From Flavobacteriales bacterium UBA1993 (GTDB lineage Bacteria; Bacteroidota; Bacteroidia; Flavobacteriales_G; Salibacteraceae), in assembly GCA_002336485.1 (NCBI GenBank), contig DDCZ01000070.1, forward strand, positions 7,511-71,510: a stretch of DNA of 64,000 nt. The letters are read 5' to 3'. Shown piece after piece: positions 35,668 through 44,211 of this stretch; within the stretch, counting starts at the first letter, position 1, and each line of letters begins with the position of its first letter. The translations under genes and the position numbers were made by a program. Below the pieces are notes generated by a model. The model saw only the letters and a program-made list of their open reading frames with translations, had not been told where the DNA came from and ran no database searches.

Positions 35668-35675
35668 CAAATATA
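35668..35675 (-). promoter_or_regulatory. Candidate -7 box upstream of the rimP leader
   Basis: Minus-strand TATATTTG, identical to the gcvH box, sits 57 bases upstream of the rimP ATG and before the hairpin at 35622-35647. No good -33 TTG is visible. Confidence 0.4.
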
Positions 35676-35695
35676 TAGAACATTTCTTTTTCTTA

Positions 35696-37318
35696 TTACT
35701 TCTGGCGTACACCATTTTTATAGACTGACATGCTAATGACCTTTCCATCGTCGTCATAGTCGATTACCTTTCCGTGTGGCAATCCATTTCGATAGTTTCT
35801 TTCGCTTAGTAATGTTTGTCTTGGACCCCACATTAAGCTTTTCCCATCGAGCCGATCCATTTGATACGATTCTTGCCTCATTTTGGCTCCATGTTCATAG
35901 TAATAGACACACTTACCATCCTTGGCTCCTTGTGTGTAATGACATTCATAGTCGATGTTTCCGGCTTGGAAGTAGTATTTCCAATCGCCATCGTTTAATC
36001 CTTTTGAGTAGGCACCCTCTTCTCTTGTCTTTCCGTTGAGATAACCGTAATTCCATGGGCCTTCTTTCAGCCCATCAACTCTTTTTCCAGTATAGTTCAT
36101 TTTCCCGTTATCAAACCATCCTTCCCAGAGTCCATCCATAATCCCGGCCTTATATGTTCCCTGATCCTTTTTTTGACCATTCTCATACCAAGACATCCAT
36201 TCTCCATCCTCCTTGCCCATATTGTAATCACCTTCCTGAAGCAATCTACCTGATTCGAAAAAGACTTGCCAATGACCATCCTTTTTATCGGCGCTGTAGG
36301 AGCCGATTTTCCAATTTGATCCATCTTTATAATACATCTTCCATTCTCCCTCACGCAGGTCATGCCTGAAATCTCCCTCCGCCTCAACCTTTCCATTCTC
36401 AAAATAGTAAGTCCAATGTCCGTGCTGCCTTCCTGCAACAAATTCGCCAATCATATACTTAGTGCCCGTACTGTTATACCAAATCCACTCTCCTGTCTTC
36501 AGGCCCTTCGCATAGGCCCCTTCAACGCTTAGTTTTTCATTGGGATACCAGTTCTTATATGGGCCATCCAACTCACCGCTATTATATGCAAGTTCCTTGT
36601 GTTTTCCTCCATCTTCATAGTAGAATTTCCATATTCCATTTCGAAGACTACCCTTTAGTGTACCCTCCATTTCAGGGTTAGAGTTTTCATAAAAATACTC
36701 GGCATTTCCATTAAAGATTGAGTCCTGTACGGCTATTCGCGAGCGTAGTGGTCCACTTTTCCAATAGTCAAATTGAATCCCATTTCCATTTTTGATTGAT
36801 TGGTTTCGATCTTTGTCCCAACAGTTTATCGAAAGCTCCAATCCGTTTACAAATTTCGATTCCTTCCATTTATCGCCTTCTGGAAACCAGAATACCCAAT
36901 CGCCATCCTTTGTATCATAGGCATAGCTTCCTTTTTGAGCCATATTTCCGTTCGGATACCACTCCTTATATAGGCTGTCGCGCACTGAGGAAAGCACCCC
37001 ACTTTGAAAAATCAATTTAAAATAGCCCTCTGACTGACGCTGACCATTGTCAAACCAATAAATGAGTTTTCCACTAAGCTTTCCATTTGTATAATTTGCT
37101 TCCTCCTGTTTTTTACCGTTTGGATAATTGTAAATCCAGGTACCATGTTTCTTACCGAGTAAAAAATCCCCTTCGCTGTAAACATTTGCCTTCTCCGTGT
37201 CATAGTAATCTACGTAGTGCTCGAGTTCAATAATCGGCATAGGCTTTTTCTCCTCTTGAGATATGGCCGCAAAATGAATCAAGACGAAAAAGCATGTTAT
37301 GAGTCCAGTATTTTTCAT
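35696..37318 (-). CDS. Exported MORN/YwqK-like repeat protein
   Basis: A 540-residue protein with a signal peptide (MKNTGLITCFFVLIHFAAIS). Almost all of the rest is about twenty tandem copies of a 23-residue unit of the form G-x-W-x-x-Y-Y-x-N-G-x-x-x-x-E-G-x-Y-x-x-G-x-x-D, for instance GHWTYYFENGKVEAEGDF and GDWKYYFQAGN. Such repeats are often named MORN or YwqK-family antitoxin; the antitoxin name comes from one lineage and has no support here, since no toxin gene is adjacent. Repeats of this type form elongated beta-hairpin sheets and probably bind partners or surface. The function is unknown. A TAGCTTTG box lies just 4 bases upstream of the ATG, suggesting a leaderless message, and a hairpin terminator follows the stop codon. 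Confidence 0.85.
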   Translation of the reverse strand: MKNTGLITCFFVLIHFAAISQEEKKPMPIIELEHYVDYYDTEKANVYSEGDFLLGKKHGTWIYNYPNGKKQEEANYTNGKLSGKLIYWFDNGQRQSEGYFKLIFQSGVLSSVRDSLYKEWYPNGNMAQKGSYAYDTKDGDWVFWFPEGDKWKESKFVNGLELSINCWDKDRNQSIKNGNGIQFDYWKSGPLRSRIAVQDSIFNGNAEYFYENSNPEMEGTLKGSLRNGIWKFYYEDGGKHKELAYNSGELDGPYKNWYPNEKLSVEGAYAKGLKTGEWIWYNSTGTKYMIGEFVAGRQHGHWTYYFENGKVEAEGDFRHDLREGEWKMYYKDGSNWKIGSYSADKKDGHWQVFFESGRLLQEGDYNMGKEDGEWMSWYENGQKKDQGTYKAGIMDGLWEGWFDNGKMNYTGKRVDGLKEGPWNYGYLNGKTREEGAYSKGLNDGDWKYYFQAGNIDYECHYTQGAKDGKCVYYYEHGAKMRQESYQMDRLDGKSLMWGPRQTLLSERNYRNGLPHGKVIDYDDDGKVISMSVYKNGVRQK

Positions 37319-37322
37319 CCTT

Positions 37323-37330
37323 CAAAGCTA
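37323..37330 (-). promoter_or_regulatory. Candidate -7 box for the MORN-repeat gene
   Basis: Minus-strand TAGCTTTG matches TAnnTTTG and ends 4 bases before the ATG at 37318, implying a leaderless or nearly leaderless transcript. Confidence 0.4.
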
Positions 37331-37441
37331 ATTGGCCGACGTATGATGCATTTTATCGAAAAAAGAAAGTTTTCATAGATTGGTGTTAACTCCACCGCAC
37401 ACCACAATCAATGATTGGCTTTATTTGCAAAAAAATATCCC

Positions 37442-38200
37442 ATGTCCGAGGCCTACGTAAATACTTCGACCACCGATGGCATTGCCGTCGTTGAGTTTTT
37501 TCACCCGCAAAGCAATTCTTTGCCTGGTTCGATATTGGGAGAAATTGCCAAGCAAATTGATCAAGCTGGTCAGTCTGATGCGTCTTGTATATTACTCAAA
37601 TCAAGTGGGGAGCGGGCCTTCTGTGCCGGCGCAAGCTTCGATGAGCTAATTGCGGTTGACGACGCCCAGGGCGGATTAGAGTTCTTTACTGGATTTGAGA
37701 AGGTTATCAATGCAATTCGCCGATCTCCGAAGTTTGTAATTGGCAGAGTACAAGGGAAAGCCGTTGGAGGTGGAGTTGGCCTTGCAAGCGCAGTTGACTA
37801 TTGCTTCGCCACTAAACATGCGTCGATAAAGCTGTCAGAACTGGCTATCGGAATTGGCCCTTTCGTTGTTGGCCCGGCCGTTGAACGTAAAATGGGGAAA
37901 TCAGCTTTTACAGAACTGGCGATAGACGCAAGTGAATGGCGAACAGCCGAATGGGCTCAAACACGAGGACTTTACAATTCAGTTAGTGACGATGCTACGC
38001 TAATGGATGCGGCACTGGATGCCTTTCTTACTCGAATAAAGAAGTATAGCCCAGAGGCAATGACAGAACTAAAACATGTCTTCTGGGAAGGCACAGAACA
38101 TTGGGATACGCTCTTGGTTGATCGAGCAAAAATTAGCGGCCGGTTGGTGCTATCTGATTTCACGAAAAACGCAATTAACTCTTTTAAAACTAAATCTTAA
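37442..38200 (+). CDS. Enoyl-CoA hydratase/isomerase family protein
   Basis: A 252-residue crotonase-fold enzyme acting on acyl-CoA thioesters. The CoA and oxyanion-hole motifs are present: ERAFCAGASFDEL (about residues 65-77) and QGKAVGGGVGLASAVDYC (about 105-122), with the possible catalytic glutamate in SELAIGIGPFVVGP. The substrate cannot be told: both fatty acid beta-oxidation and branched amino acid breakdown are possible, and a fused branched-chain oxoacid dehydrogenase E1 occurs at 60.2 kb. The ATG at 37442 is preferred to an upstream one at 37415 since crotonases start shortly before this point. It is followed after 8 bases by a DUF3078 gene, perhaps co-transcribed. Confidence 0.9.
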   Translation: MSEAYVNTSTTDGIAVVEFFHPQSNSLPGSILGEIAKQIDQAGQSDASCILLKSSGERAFCAGASFDELIAVDDAQGGLEFFTGFEKVINAIRRSPKFVIGRVQGKAVGGGVGLASAVDYCFATKHASIKLSELAIGIGPFVVGPAVERKMGKSAFTELAIDASEWRTAEWAQTRGLYNSVSDDATLMDAALDAFLTRIKKYSPEAMTELKHVFWEGTEHWDTLLVDRAKISGRLVLSDFTKNAINSFKTKS

Positions 38201-38208
38201 TTATCAAT

Positions 38209-39168
38209 ATGAAGCATGTATTATTAACTGCATGTCTGTTGTCTCTCATGGCAACGACATACGCACAAGATGAGGCAGCTACTGAAGCTGCGGTTGAGGG
38301 ACCATGGAAAAAAGGCGGAATCGCTGGATTGAATTTCTCACAAACTTATTTATCAAACTGGCAAGGTGGTGGTAACAACGCCATTAACGGAACTGCTATC
38401 CTTAGTCTTTATGCAAATTATGCAAAAGACAAATGGACATGGGACAATACGTTTGATGCTGCATACGGTCAAACGCTTATCGGCAAACTAGACGATGGAG
38501 CTCAATTTCAAAAAACAGACGATAAAATTGAAATCAACTCTAAAGTTGGACATACGACACCTTTGCTAAATGTCTACTGGGCTGGCTTGGCTACATTCAG
38601 AACCCAATGGGACGCTGGATATGATTATGGAACTCCAACGAGACCGCTGATTTCTGATCCGTTTGCTCCAGGTTACTTTTTGCTCGGAACGGGTATTGAT
38701 TACAAACCAAGTGAAGGATTCAGTGTATACCTATCTCCATTGACAGCAAAGGTTACCATTGTTGATAATCAAAGATTAGCAAACGCTGGCGCATTCGGTG
38801 TTGCGGCTGCAGAATACGACCCTGTAACTGTTGCTATGACTGCCGAAGGTGAGAATGTTAGATATGAAATCGGTGGATATTTAAAAGTCGCCTATCAAAA
38901 GGATTTGATGGAAAATGTGAAGCTTACCACAAAGGCAGATTTCTTCGCGAACTACTTGCAAAACGCTGGAAACATTGATGTGAACTGGGAAACTCTTATT
39001 GCGATGAAAATCAACAAGTTTCTAACCGCTAGCCTGAGCACACACCTCATCTATGACGACGACATTAACATCGCCGTTGACCGAAATGATGATGGAATTA
39101 ACGACGGAAATGGCCCTAGAATTCAGTTTAAAGAAGTTCTTTCATTAGGACTTAGCTACCAATTCTAA
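38209..39168 (+). CDS. DUF3078 family outer-membrane protein
   Basis: A 319-residue protein with a signal peptide (MKHVLLTACLLSLMATTYA). The block WKKGGIAGLNFSQTYLSNW near residue 32 is the hallmark of DUF3078, a Bacteroidota family of presumed outer-membrane barrels. It ends in the aromatic strand LSLGLSYQF, a typical barrel closing signal. A calcium-loop-like DRNDDGINDG occurs near residue 297, in a loop expected to face outside. Function is unknown. The last 4 bases overlap the convergent DUF2461 gene. Confidence 0.85.
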   Translation: MKHVLLTACLLSLMATTYAQDEAATEAAVEGPWKKGGIAGLNFSQTYLSNWQGGGNNAINGTAILSLYANYAKDKWTWDNTFDAAYGQTLIGKLDDGAQFQKTDDKIEINSKVGHTTPLLNVYWAGLATFRTQWDAGYDYGTPTRPLISDPFAPGYFLLGTGIDYKPSEGFSVYLSPLTAKVTIVDNQRLANAGAFGVAAAEYDPVTVAMTAEGENVRYEIGGYLKVAYQKDLMENVKLTTKADFFANYLQNAGNIDVNWETLIAMKINKFLTASLSTHLIYDDDINIAVDRNDDGINDGNGPRIQFKEVLSLGLSYQF

Positions 39169-39833
39169 TCGTTAAGTGGCGCATGAAGAAATTGCCTCAT
39201 TCGAGCACTCGCTTCATACCGTCGAAACATTTCATCGATAAGGGTATCACCTATTATTTCACTTGGATCTAGGTCTGAGTAATAATAGAACTGTTTATTC
39301 GCAATAAGCGGTTGTTCTTCCTGAATTTCAACAAATTCAGAGGGCAACCGCTTATTTTTTTCTCCCCTAATTTCACCAAAATATTTCTTGAACTCATTGT
39401 CGTTTACCAGTGATTTAAAGCCTTGGGTGTTGTACAGAATTTCTTGGCGAATGGCGTGCAATTGTTCCTTGTTTGGTTGGTAAACGCCGCCATAGACTCG
39501 GGCATGTTTCTCTCCAAGTTCCAAATACATTCCTGCCACAGCCATTTCCTTTCTACCTCCTCTACCAATGATTGCAGAAACCTGTGTTTTGTACGGCGTT
39601 TTATCCTTTGAAAAGCGCACATCTCTGTAAATTCTGAATATGGCATCCTTGGGTTGGATTCTGCATTCAGGATCATACGCTTGCATCCGCTCAATCATCT
39701 GCGCAACGAACTCTTCGAAAGGCTTTTTGACGTTTTCCTCGTACCTATTTTTATTGGCTAGAAACCAATCCCGATTGTTGTTTTTCTTTAGGTCGGTGAA
39801 GAAAGATTCGAATGAAGGTTGGAACCAAGCCAT
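39165..39833 (-). CDS. DUF2461 (TIGR02453) family protein
   Basis: A 222-residue cytoplasmic protein of unknown function. Family features are visible: the N-terminal FFTDLKKNNNRDWFLANKNRYEE, then IFRIYRDVRFSKDKTPYKTQ near residue 65, and an aromatic segment with GVYQPNKEQLHAIRQEI. DUF2461 is widespread in Bacteroidota and some eukaryotes with no established role. There is no signal peptide or membrane segment. It converges on DUF3078 with a 4-base overlap and lies 43 bases downstream of the histidine kinase gene on the same strand. Confidence 0.88.
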   Translation of the reverse strand: MAWFQPSFESFFTDLKKNNNRDWFLANKNRYEENVKKPFEEFVAQMIERMQAYDPECRIQPKDAIFRIYRDVRFSKDKTPYKTQVSAIIGRGGRKEMAVAGMYLELGEKHARVYGGVYQPNKEQLHAIRQEILYNTQGFKSLVNDNEFKKYFGEIRGEKNKRLPSEFVEIQEEQPLIANKQFYYYSDLDPSEIIGDTLIDEMFRRYEASARMRQFLHAPLND

Positions 39834-39876
39834 AAGTTTCAGGTTGTATAATTCGACCTAAAAGTATAATACTCGA

Positions 39877-41388
39877 TTATTTACGCAGTGATATACGGAA
39901 TGTAGAGCCGCTACCTAGGACCGATTTCAGGACATATATTTTTCCCTGATGATATTCTTTCACAATGCGCTTGCTCAATGAAAGCCCAAGTCCCCATCCA
40001 CGTTTTTTGCTTGTAAATCCAGGCTCAAAAATCGTTTTGAAATCACCCGGCACTATGCCTTTACCCGAGTCTGTAATATCTATCAGTACGCGGTGATCTT
40101 GGTCCGAAACGACGGTTTTAATGGTACCGACTCCATCCATTGCATCGAGCGCATTCTTAATTAAGTTTTCAATGACCCATTCGAAGAGTGATTCATTCAG
40201 CACAACCATCAGCTCATCAGGCATTTCAATTTCGAAGGTCACGTTCTTTCCAGATCGCAATTCGAAGTAATCGATGGTGTTTCTCAACAATTTGCACAGA
40301 TCAACAAGGACCAGCTCCGGTTGCGATCCAATTTTACTAAACCTCTCTGTCACCACCTGAAGTCTAGAAACGTCCTTCTCTAACTCCAAGGCAATTTGTG
40401 CTGTTTTAGGTTCCTCCTTCAACAGTTCAACCCAGCCAATCATAGACGATAATGGTGTACCTAATTGATGCGCTGTCTCTTTACTCATACCAACCCACAC
40501 TTGATTTTGTTCTGCCTTTCGGGCTGTACTAAATAGCAAGTAAGCAATCATCACAAAGAGTCCAATAATGCCCAATTGAGCCAACGGATAATACTTGAGC
40601 TGTGTCAGAAGAAAGCTGTCCTCGTAATAGACCATGGCACTTTGCCCATTAATCTCTATTCGAAGCGGAGCGTGCTGCTCCATCATTTCATCCAACTTCA
40701 TGGACAACGCTTCTTCATCATTGAACACAATTGAATCCACATTTCCCGCCTCAATTATTTCATTCGAGGCACTATCGAGCAGAATTAAAGGGCTTGATGC
40801 TGCATTTAAAATAAGATCAGAAATGAAGGACTGCTGAAGATCGTCGAAAGTGGTTTTCAGCTCACTAAATAGTCTTGAGTCTCGATAATATAAAAACACA
40901 CTGCTGTTTCCATAATAGACAATTTCAATCGGATCATATTGCGCGGCCATGTTTGCCAACTCCACCCTCAACACTTCATCCTTAGCTGCGCCAGGAGGGA
41001 ATATTAAGTTTCGGTAGGATGTTATTTCGCCTTCGCTATTCGTGAGAATAACGGGCACTGTAGTGTTGTCATTCAGCACGTTCAAAGCAAAACTTACTTC
41101 ATGCACATCAGGCCTAACAAGGTATTTGGTCGCCTCCAAATAGAGCTCAACTTTTCCGCGTTCTCCTTTTTGAAGTTTATTAAAAAGTCGGCTCGTATAA
41201 TTAACCAACGCCGACCGTTTCTGGACGGCATCAGCCCATATCTCTACCTTCTTTCTCTCTTCCGATGAAATCTTGTCTACAAGTGTTTTGGTATAGGCCA
41301 ATGAAACTCCTACGATACCGAGCGCTATAGCGAACAACAGCAGTTTCCACCGCTGTTTACGAGAGTATATATTGTAGCTTTTAGACAT
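39877..41388 (-). CDS. Membrane-bound sensor histidine kinase
   Basis: A 503-residue kinase with membrane helices at about 15-35 and 268-288 enclosing a periplasmic sensor region of about 230 residues. After the second helix comes the H box MSKETAHQLGTPLSSM with the phosphorylated His307, then the N box EWVIENLIKNALDAM, the G1 box DSGKGI and the G2 box KRGWGLGLSLSKRIV. The sensor is two copies of one module (about 111-178 and 199-265), each ending in a Tyr-Tyr-x-Asp-Ser-x-Leu-x-x-x-Leu-Lys motif. No response regulator is adjacent, so the partner is unknown. It probably shares a transcript with the AsmA-like gene 36 bases upstream. Confidence 0.93.
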   Translation of the reverse strand: MSKSYNIYSRKQRWKLLLFAIALGIVGVSLAYTKTLVDKISSEERKKVEIWADAVQKRSALVNYTSRLFNKLQKGERGKVELYLEATKYLVRPDVHEVSFALNVLNDNTTVPVILTNSEGEITSYRNLIFPPGAAKDEVLRVELANMAAQYDPIEIVYYGNSSVFLYYRDSRLFSELKTTFDDLQQSFISDLILNAASSPLILLDSASNEIIEAGNVDSIVFNDEEALSMKLDEMMEQHAPLRIEINGQSAMVYYEDSFLLTQLKYYPLAQLGIIGLFVMIAYLLFSTARKAEQNQVWVGMSKETAHQLGTPLSSMIGWVELLKEEPKTAQIALELEKDVSRLQVVTERFSKIGSQPELVLVDLCKLLRNTIDYFELRSGKNVTFEIEMPDELMVVLNESLFEWVIENLIKNALDAMDGVGTIKTVVSDQDHRVLIDITDSGKGIVPGDFKTIFEPGFTSKKRGWGLGLSLSKRIVKEYHQGKIYVLKSVLGSGSTFRISLRK

Positions 41389-41424
41389 CCCTAATTCACG
41401 AATATGCGCAAAACATGATCAAGA

Positions 41425-44112
41425 TTAGAAATCGTCGTCATCGAATTCGCCGTCTCCTAGCTTCTTCTTATTGGTCTCGGTCTTCTTGATGATTTTCCCA
41501 AAACCTGATTTCTTCTTTGGTTTCTCCGTTGATTGCTGCTCCAATGTTGAATCCTTTTCCAATCCTTCTTCCGGATCAAAGTCAATCTCCACTTTTGGAA
41601 GGCCCGCCTGATTCACCTCAGAAGACGTGTCGGACGGAGATCGTGTAAACTCCTCCCTTAAAAGACCTTTAACCACATTCTTTTCGGATTGCAGATCTTC
41701 TTTGATCGTAGACTTCACATTGGTGCGTTTCACATCAATCTCGAAATCATCGGTTGTGCCAATCATTGTTAGAAATACTCTCGTCCGTCCCGTTTCATCT
41801 CGGTTCACGTACTCATTGTATGGTTCTTTTCGATCCTTTAACTCGACCAACTCGGATAGGGCGAAATCCATGGCATAATTGATCTCATGGTCAAATGAGT
41901 GTGTACCTGAAACGTTCAGGTTTATCGCTGATGACTTAATATCCATTTGAGGTATTTGCACCACACCATCTCTAATAGTTATTTGATTTTCCAACTGCGC
42001 AAATTGGATGTTTTCAAGCCGTTTCTTAAGTTCATCGGTTGAAACAAATAGACGAAGCATTGGCTTCTTCTTAATTTCATCTGCTACAGAGATTAGCGGC
42101 TCAAAATTTTCCAGAGATCCGTCCAATATTTTCAGCTCAGAAGTCGCAACAACGCTCCTGCTGTCGATGTTTAGTGTGGAATCGCAAAATGCTTGGAAGT
42201 GAATGACCGCGGAGGCCGTACCCGTGATATGTTCAGATCGAATAAAGCTTTGATCAAAGTTGTTGAAGGTATAAAAGAGCGCTTTTACATCTAATGCGGT
42301 CGCATCGAAGTCGGCCTTCACGCCGAATTGATTCTTGGCAAACCTGTACACACCAGCATTGCCTTCCATGCTTCCACCTAGGCTACCAAATTTTAGATTT
42401 CGAGCCTCCACTTTATATTCATCCATTAGGAGTCGTCCCTGAACATCAAGCGCCTCAAACTTCCCATTTAAGAAAGACTCCGCCTGAATATTTAAATCCC
42501 ACGTGGCTCTCTGAGAAAAAGCGATAACAATACTCCCGTTGCCCTCGGACTCACCTTCCGTGGGAAACAAAGCGCGCAAGTCGATTACCCCAGTTTTTAT
42601 ATCCCCGTTTACATTCAATATGCCGTTTTCTGTAAAAAAGTAGTCAAGGAAGTGATCCGCTTTTCCCTTCAGGCTGAGCTCACAATCATTGATCCTACCG
42701 GTGTAATTCACGATATCCAGCGAGTTGTCGACGATATTAAAATGTGCCGAATCAATACCATAGTATCGATCATCATCCTTTAGTCGGAGTTCTGCATTCG
42801 AAATGTGGATAGATCCGCTTGCTTTCGAGTTTAAAAAGTCGCGCGCACTAGACTCAGACGGATTCACAAGTGTTGTGTTAATGGAAGCATCAATCCATAG
42901 TTCCCCTTTTCCTTCATCAATAAACTCAATATCTAAAAACTCATCGACGGCCTGAATATTCGTTTTCAATTTGGCCTTCCCATCAATATTAGGTTGCTGA
43001 AAATTCGAGACAACAAATTGAGACTCGAACGGATCGCCGTTAAACTTGCCACTTAGCACATCAAGCGAAAGCCTTGTGCTTGTCATCTTTCGACGTTCAC
43101 CGTTATCCACGGATCCTGACCCAGAAAGGTCCGATAATTTCCATTTCGATCCCTTTTTACTAATCGCGCCATTTTCAATTGAAAACTCCGCCTGGAGCCG
43201 TGGGTTTTCGGTTCTCCCGAAGGCGCCCTTTAGCGTGCATTGGAAATCAAGAATCCCAGAACTGGAATAGGCCTCAAAAATCTTCCTGCTTTCGAGCGGC
43301 AATAGAGACAGGGAACGGATAATGTCTAAATCGTTCCCGACAATGCTGAGGTCGACACCGCTGCCGATGAAGTTTCCGGATATGTTAAAGTCAAGCGCGT
43401 TGTCGATGAGTAACCTCCCATCCTTAAAGGCATATGTTTCAGACTCGGCGTTGATTTCCAATTCGGACTGAACTGCAACCTTCCTTTCATCCAAGTAGTT
43501 ATTGCCTTTCAAACGCAATTCATGGACAATACCATCGCCCTTAACCTCCATTGTATAGTCCTTCCTTGAAAAGGAGCCAGCAAAGTATAAGTCGTCGGCT
43601 GTGAGCTTGATCTCCTGATCTCGAGCTTTGTTTTCATAGGACAACAATCCGTTTTCTATATGCACTTTATCCAACTCAAGAAGAAATCCGGTAGTGTCTT
43701 CGCTTTCCTTCCATATCCGGTAATTGTCAAACCCCTTTTCATCCACCTTTAATCGGAGAAAGCCGTCCCTAGTTTCAATTTCATTGATCTTGTATTGACC
43801 ATTTAAGATATCGAGCACATTGAGGTTTAAATAAACCTTTCGAAAAAAGAGGAGTGTATCTGGATCGCCGATTTTTACAATATCCTCTTCGGCCCAAACG
43901 CTGTCCATAACCAATGACGCAGAAGGAAATCGTTCTAATAATGAAAAGTTGATATCGGACACATGCACCGGGGCATCGAGGCGTTTATTGACCTCCGACA
44001 CGATATAATTCCGCACCGGTTCCTCATACTTTTTTGCAAGGTAGTATGCGGCAACCATGGCCATCACGAATAGGATGAGCAGGGCTAGAATCCAAATAAG
44101 AAGCTTACGCAT
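41425..44112 (-). CDS. AsmA-like / bridge-type lipid-transfer protein
   Basis: An 895-residue protein with an N-terminal signal-anchor helix (residues 3-26, LLIWILALLILFVMAMVAA) followed by the AsmA-type start VNKRLDAPVHVSDINFSLLERFPSAS. The long beta-rich middle is typical of the AsmA/TamB/YhdP class, envelope proteins thought to bridge membranes and move phospholipids to the outer membrane. The C-terminus is a short basic/acidic tail (KKKSGFGKIIKK to GEFDDDDF). The domain is conserved enough for the family but this specific protein has no known role. It lies 99 bases from the pseudouridine synthase gene and 36 bases before the histidine kinase gene. Confidence 0.85.
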   Translation of the reverse strand: MRKLLIWILALLILFVMAMVAAYYLAKKYEEPVRNYIVSEVNKRLDAPVHVSDINFSLLERFPSASLVMDSVWAEEDIVKIGDPDTLLFFRKVYLNLNVLDILNGQYKINEIETRDGFLRLKVDEKGFDNYRIWKESEDTTGFLLELDKVHIENGLLSYENKARDQEIKLTADDLYFAGSFSRKDYTMEVKGDGIVHELRLKGNNYLDERKVAVQSELEINAESETYAFKDGRLLIDNALDFNISGNFIGSGVDLSIVGNDLDIIRSLSLLPLESRKIFEAYSSSGILDFQCTLKGAFGRTENPRLQAEFSIENGAISKKGSKWKLSDLSGSGSVDNGERRKMTSTRLSLDVLSGKFNGDPFESQFVVSNFQQPNIDGKAKLKTNIQAVDEFLDIEFIDEGKGELWIDASINTTLVNPSESSARDFLNSKASGSIHISNAELRLKDDDRYYGIDSAHFNIVDNSLDIVNYTGRINDCELSLKGKADHFLDYFFTENGILNVNGDIKTGVIDLRALFPTEGESEGNGSIVIAFSQRATWDLNIQAESFLNGKFEALDVQGRLLMDEYKVEARNLKFGSLGGSMEGNAGVYRFAKNQFGVKADFDATALDVKALFYTFNNFDQSFIRSEHITGTASAVIHFQAFCDSTLNIDSRSVVATSELKILDGSLENFEPLISVADEIKKKPMLRLFVSTDELKKRLENIQFAQLENQITIRDGVVQIPQMDIKSSAINLNVSGTHSFDHEINYAMDFALSELVELKDRKEPYNEYVNRDETGRTRVFLTMIGTTDDFEIDVKRTNVKSTIKEDLQSEKNVVKGLLREEFTRSPSDTSSEVNQAGLPKVEIDFDPEEGLEKDSTLEQQSTEKPKKKSGFGKIIKKTETNKKKLGDGEFDDDDF

Positions 44113-44211
44113 GATGCATTAACGAGTCAATCGAATGAATATTCGAAGCTACTTATGGTTTTGGGGCCAATAAGTGTTATGGAAAAGACTTATAAACTAA
44201 GGACTTTTAGC

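Noticed and set aside
35611..35757. A 49-residue upstream extension of RimP
   Set aside because: It runs through the hairpin and the end of the neighbouring gene; the family starts at MITESQ.
35696..37318. A toxin-antitoxin system suggested by the YwqK-like repeats
   Set aside because: The protein is exported and no toxin-like gene is adjacent.
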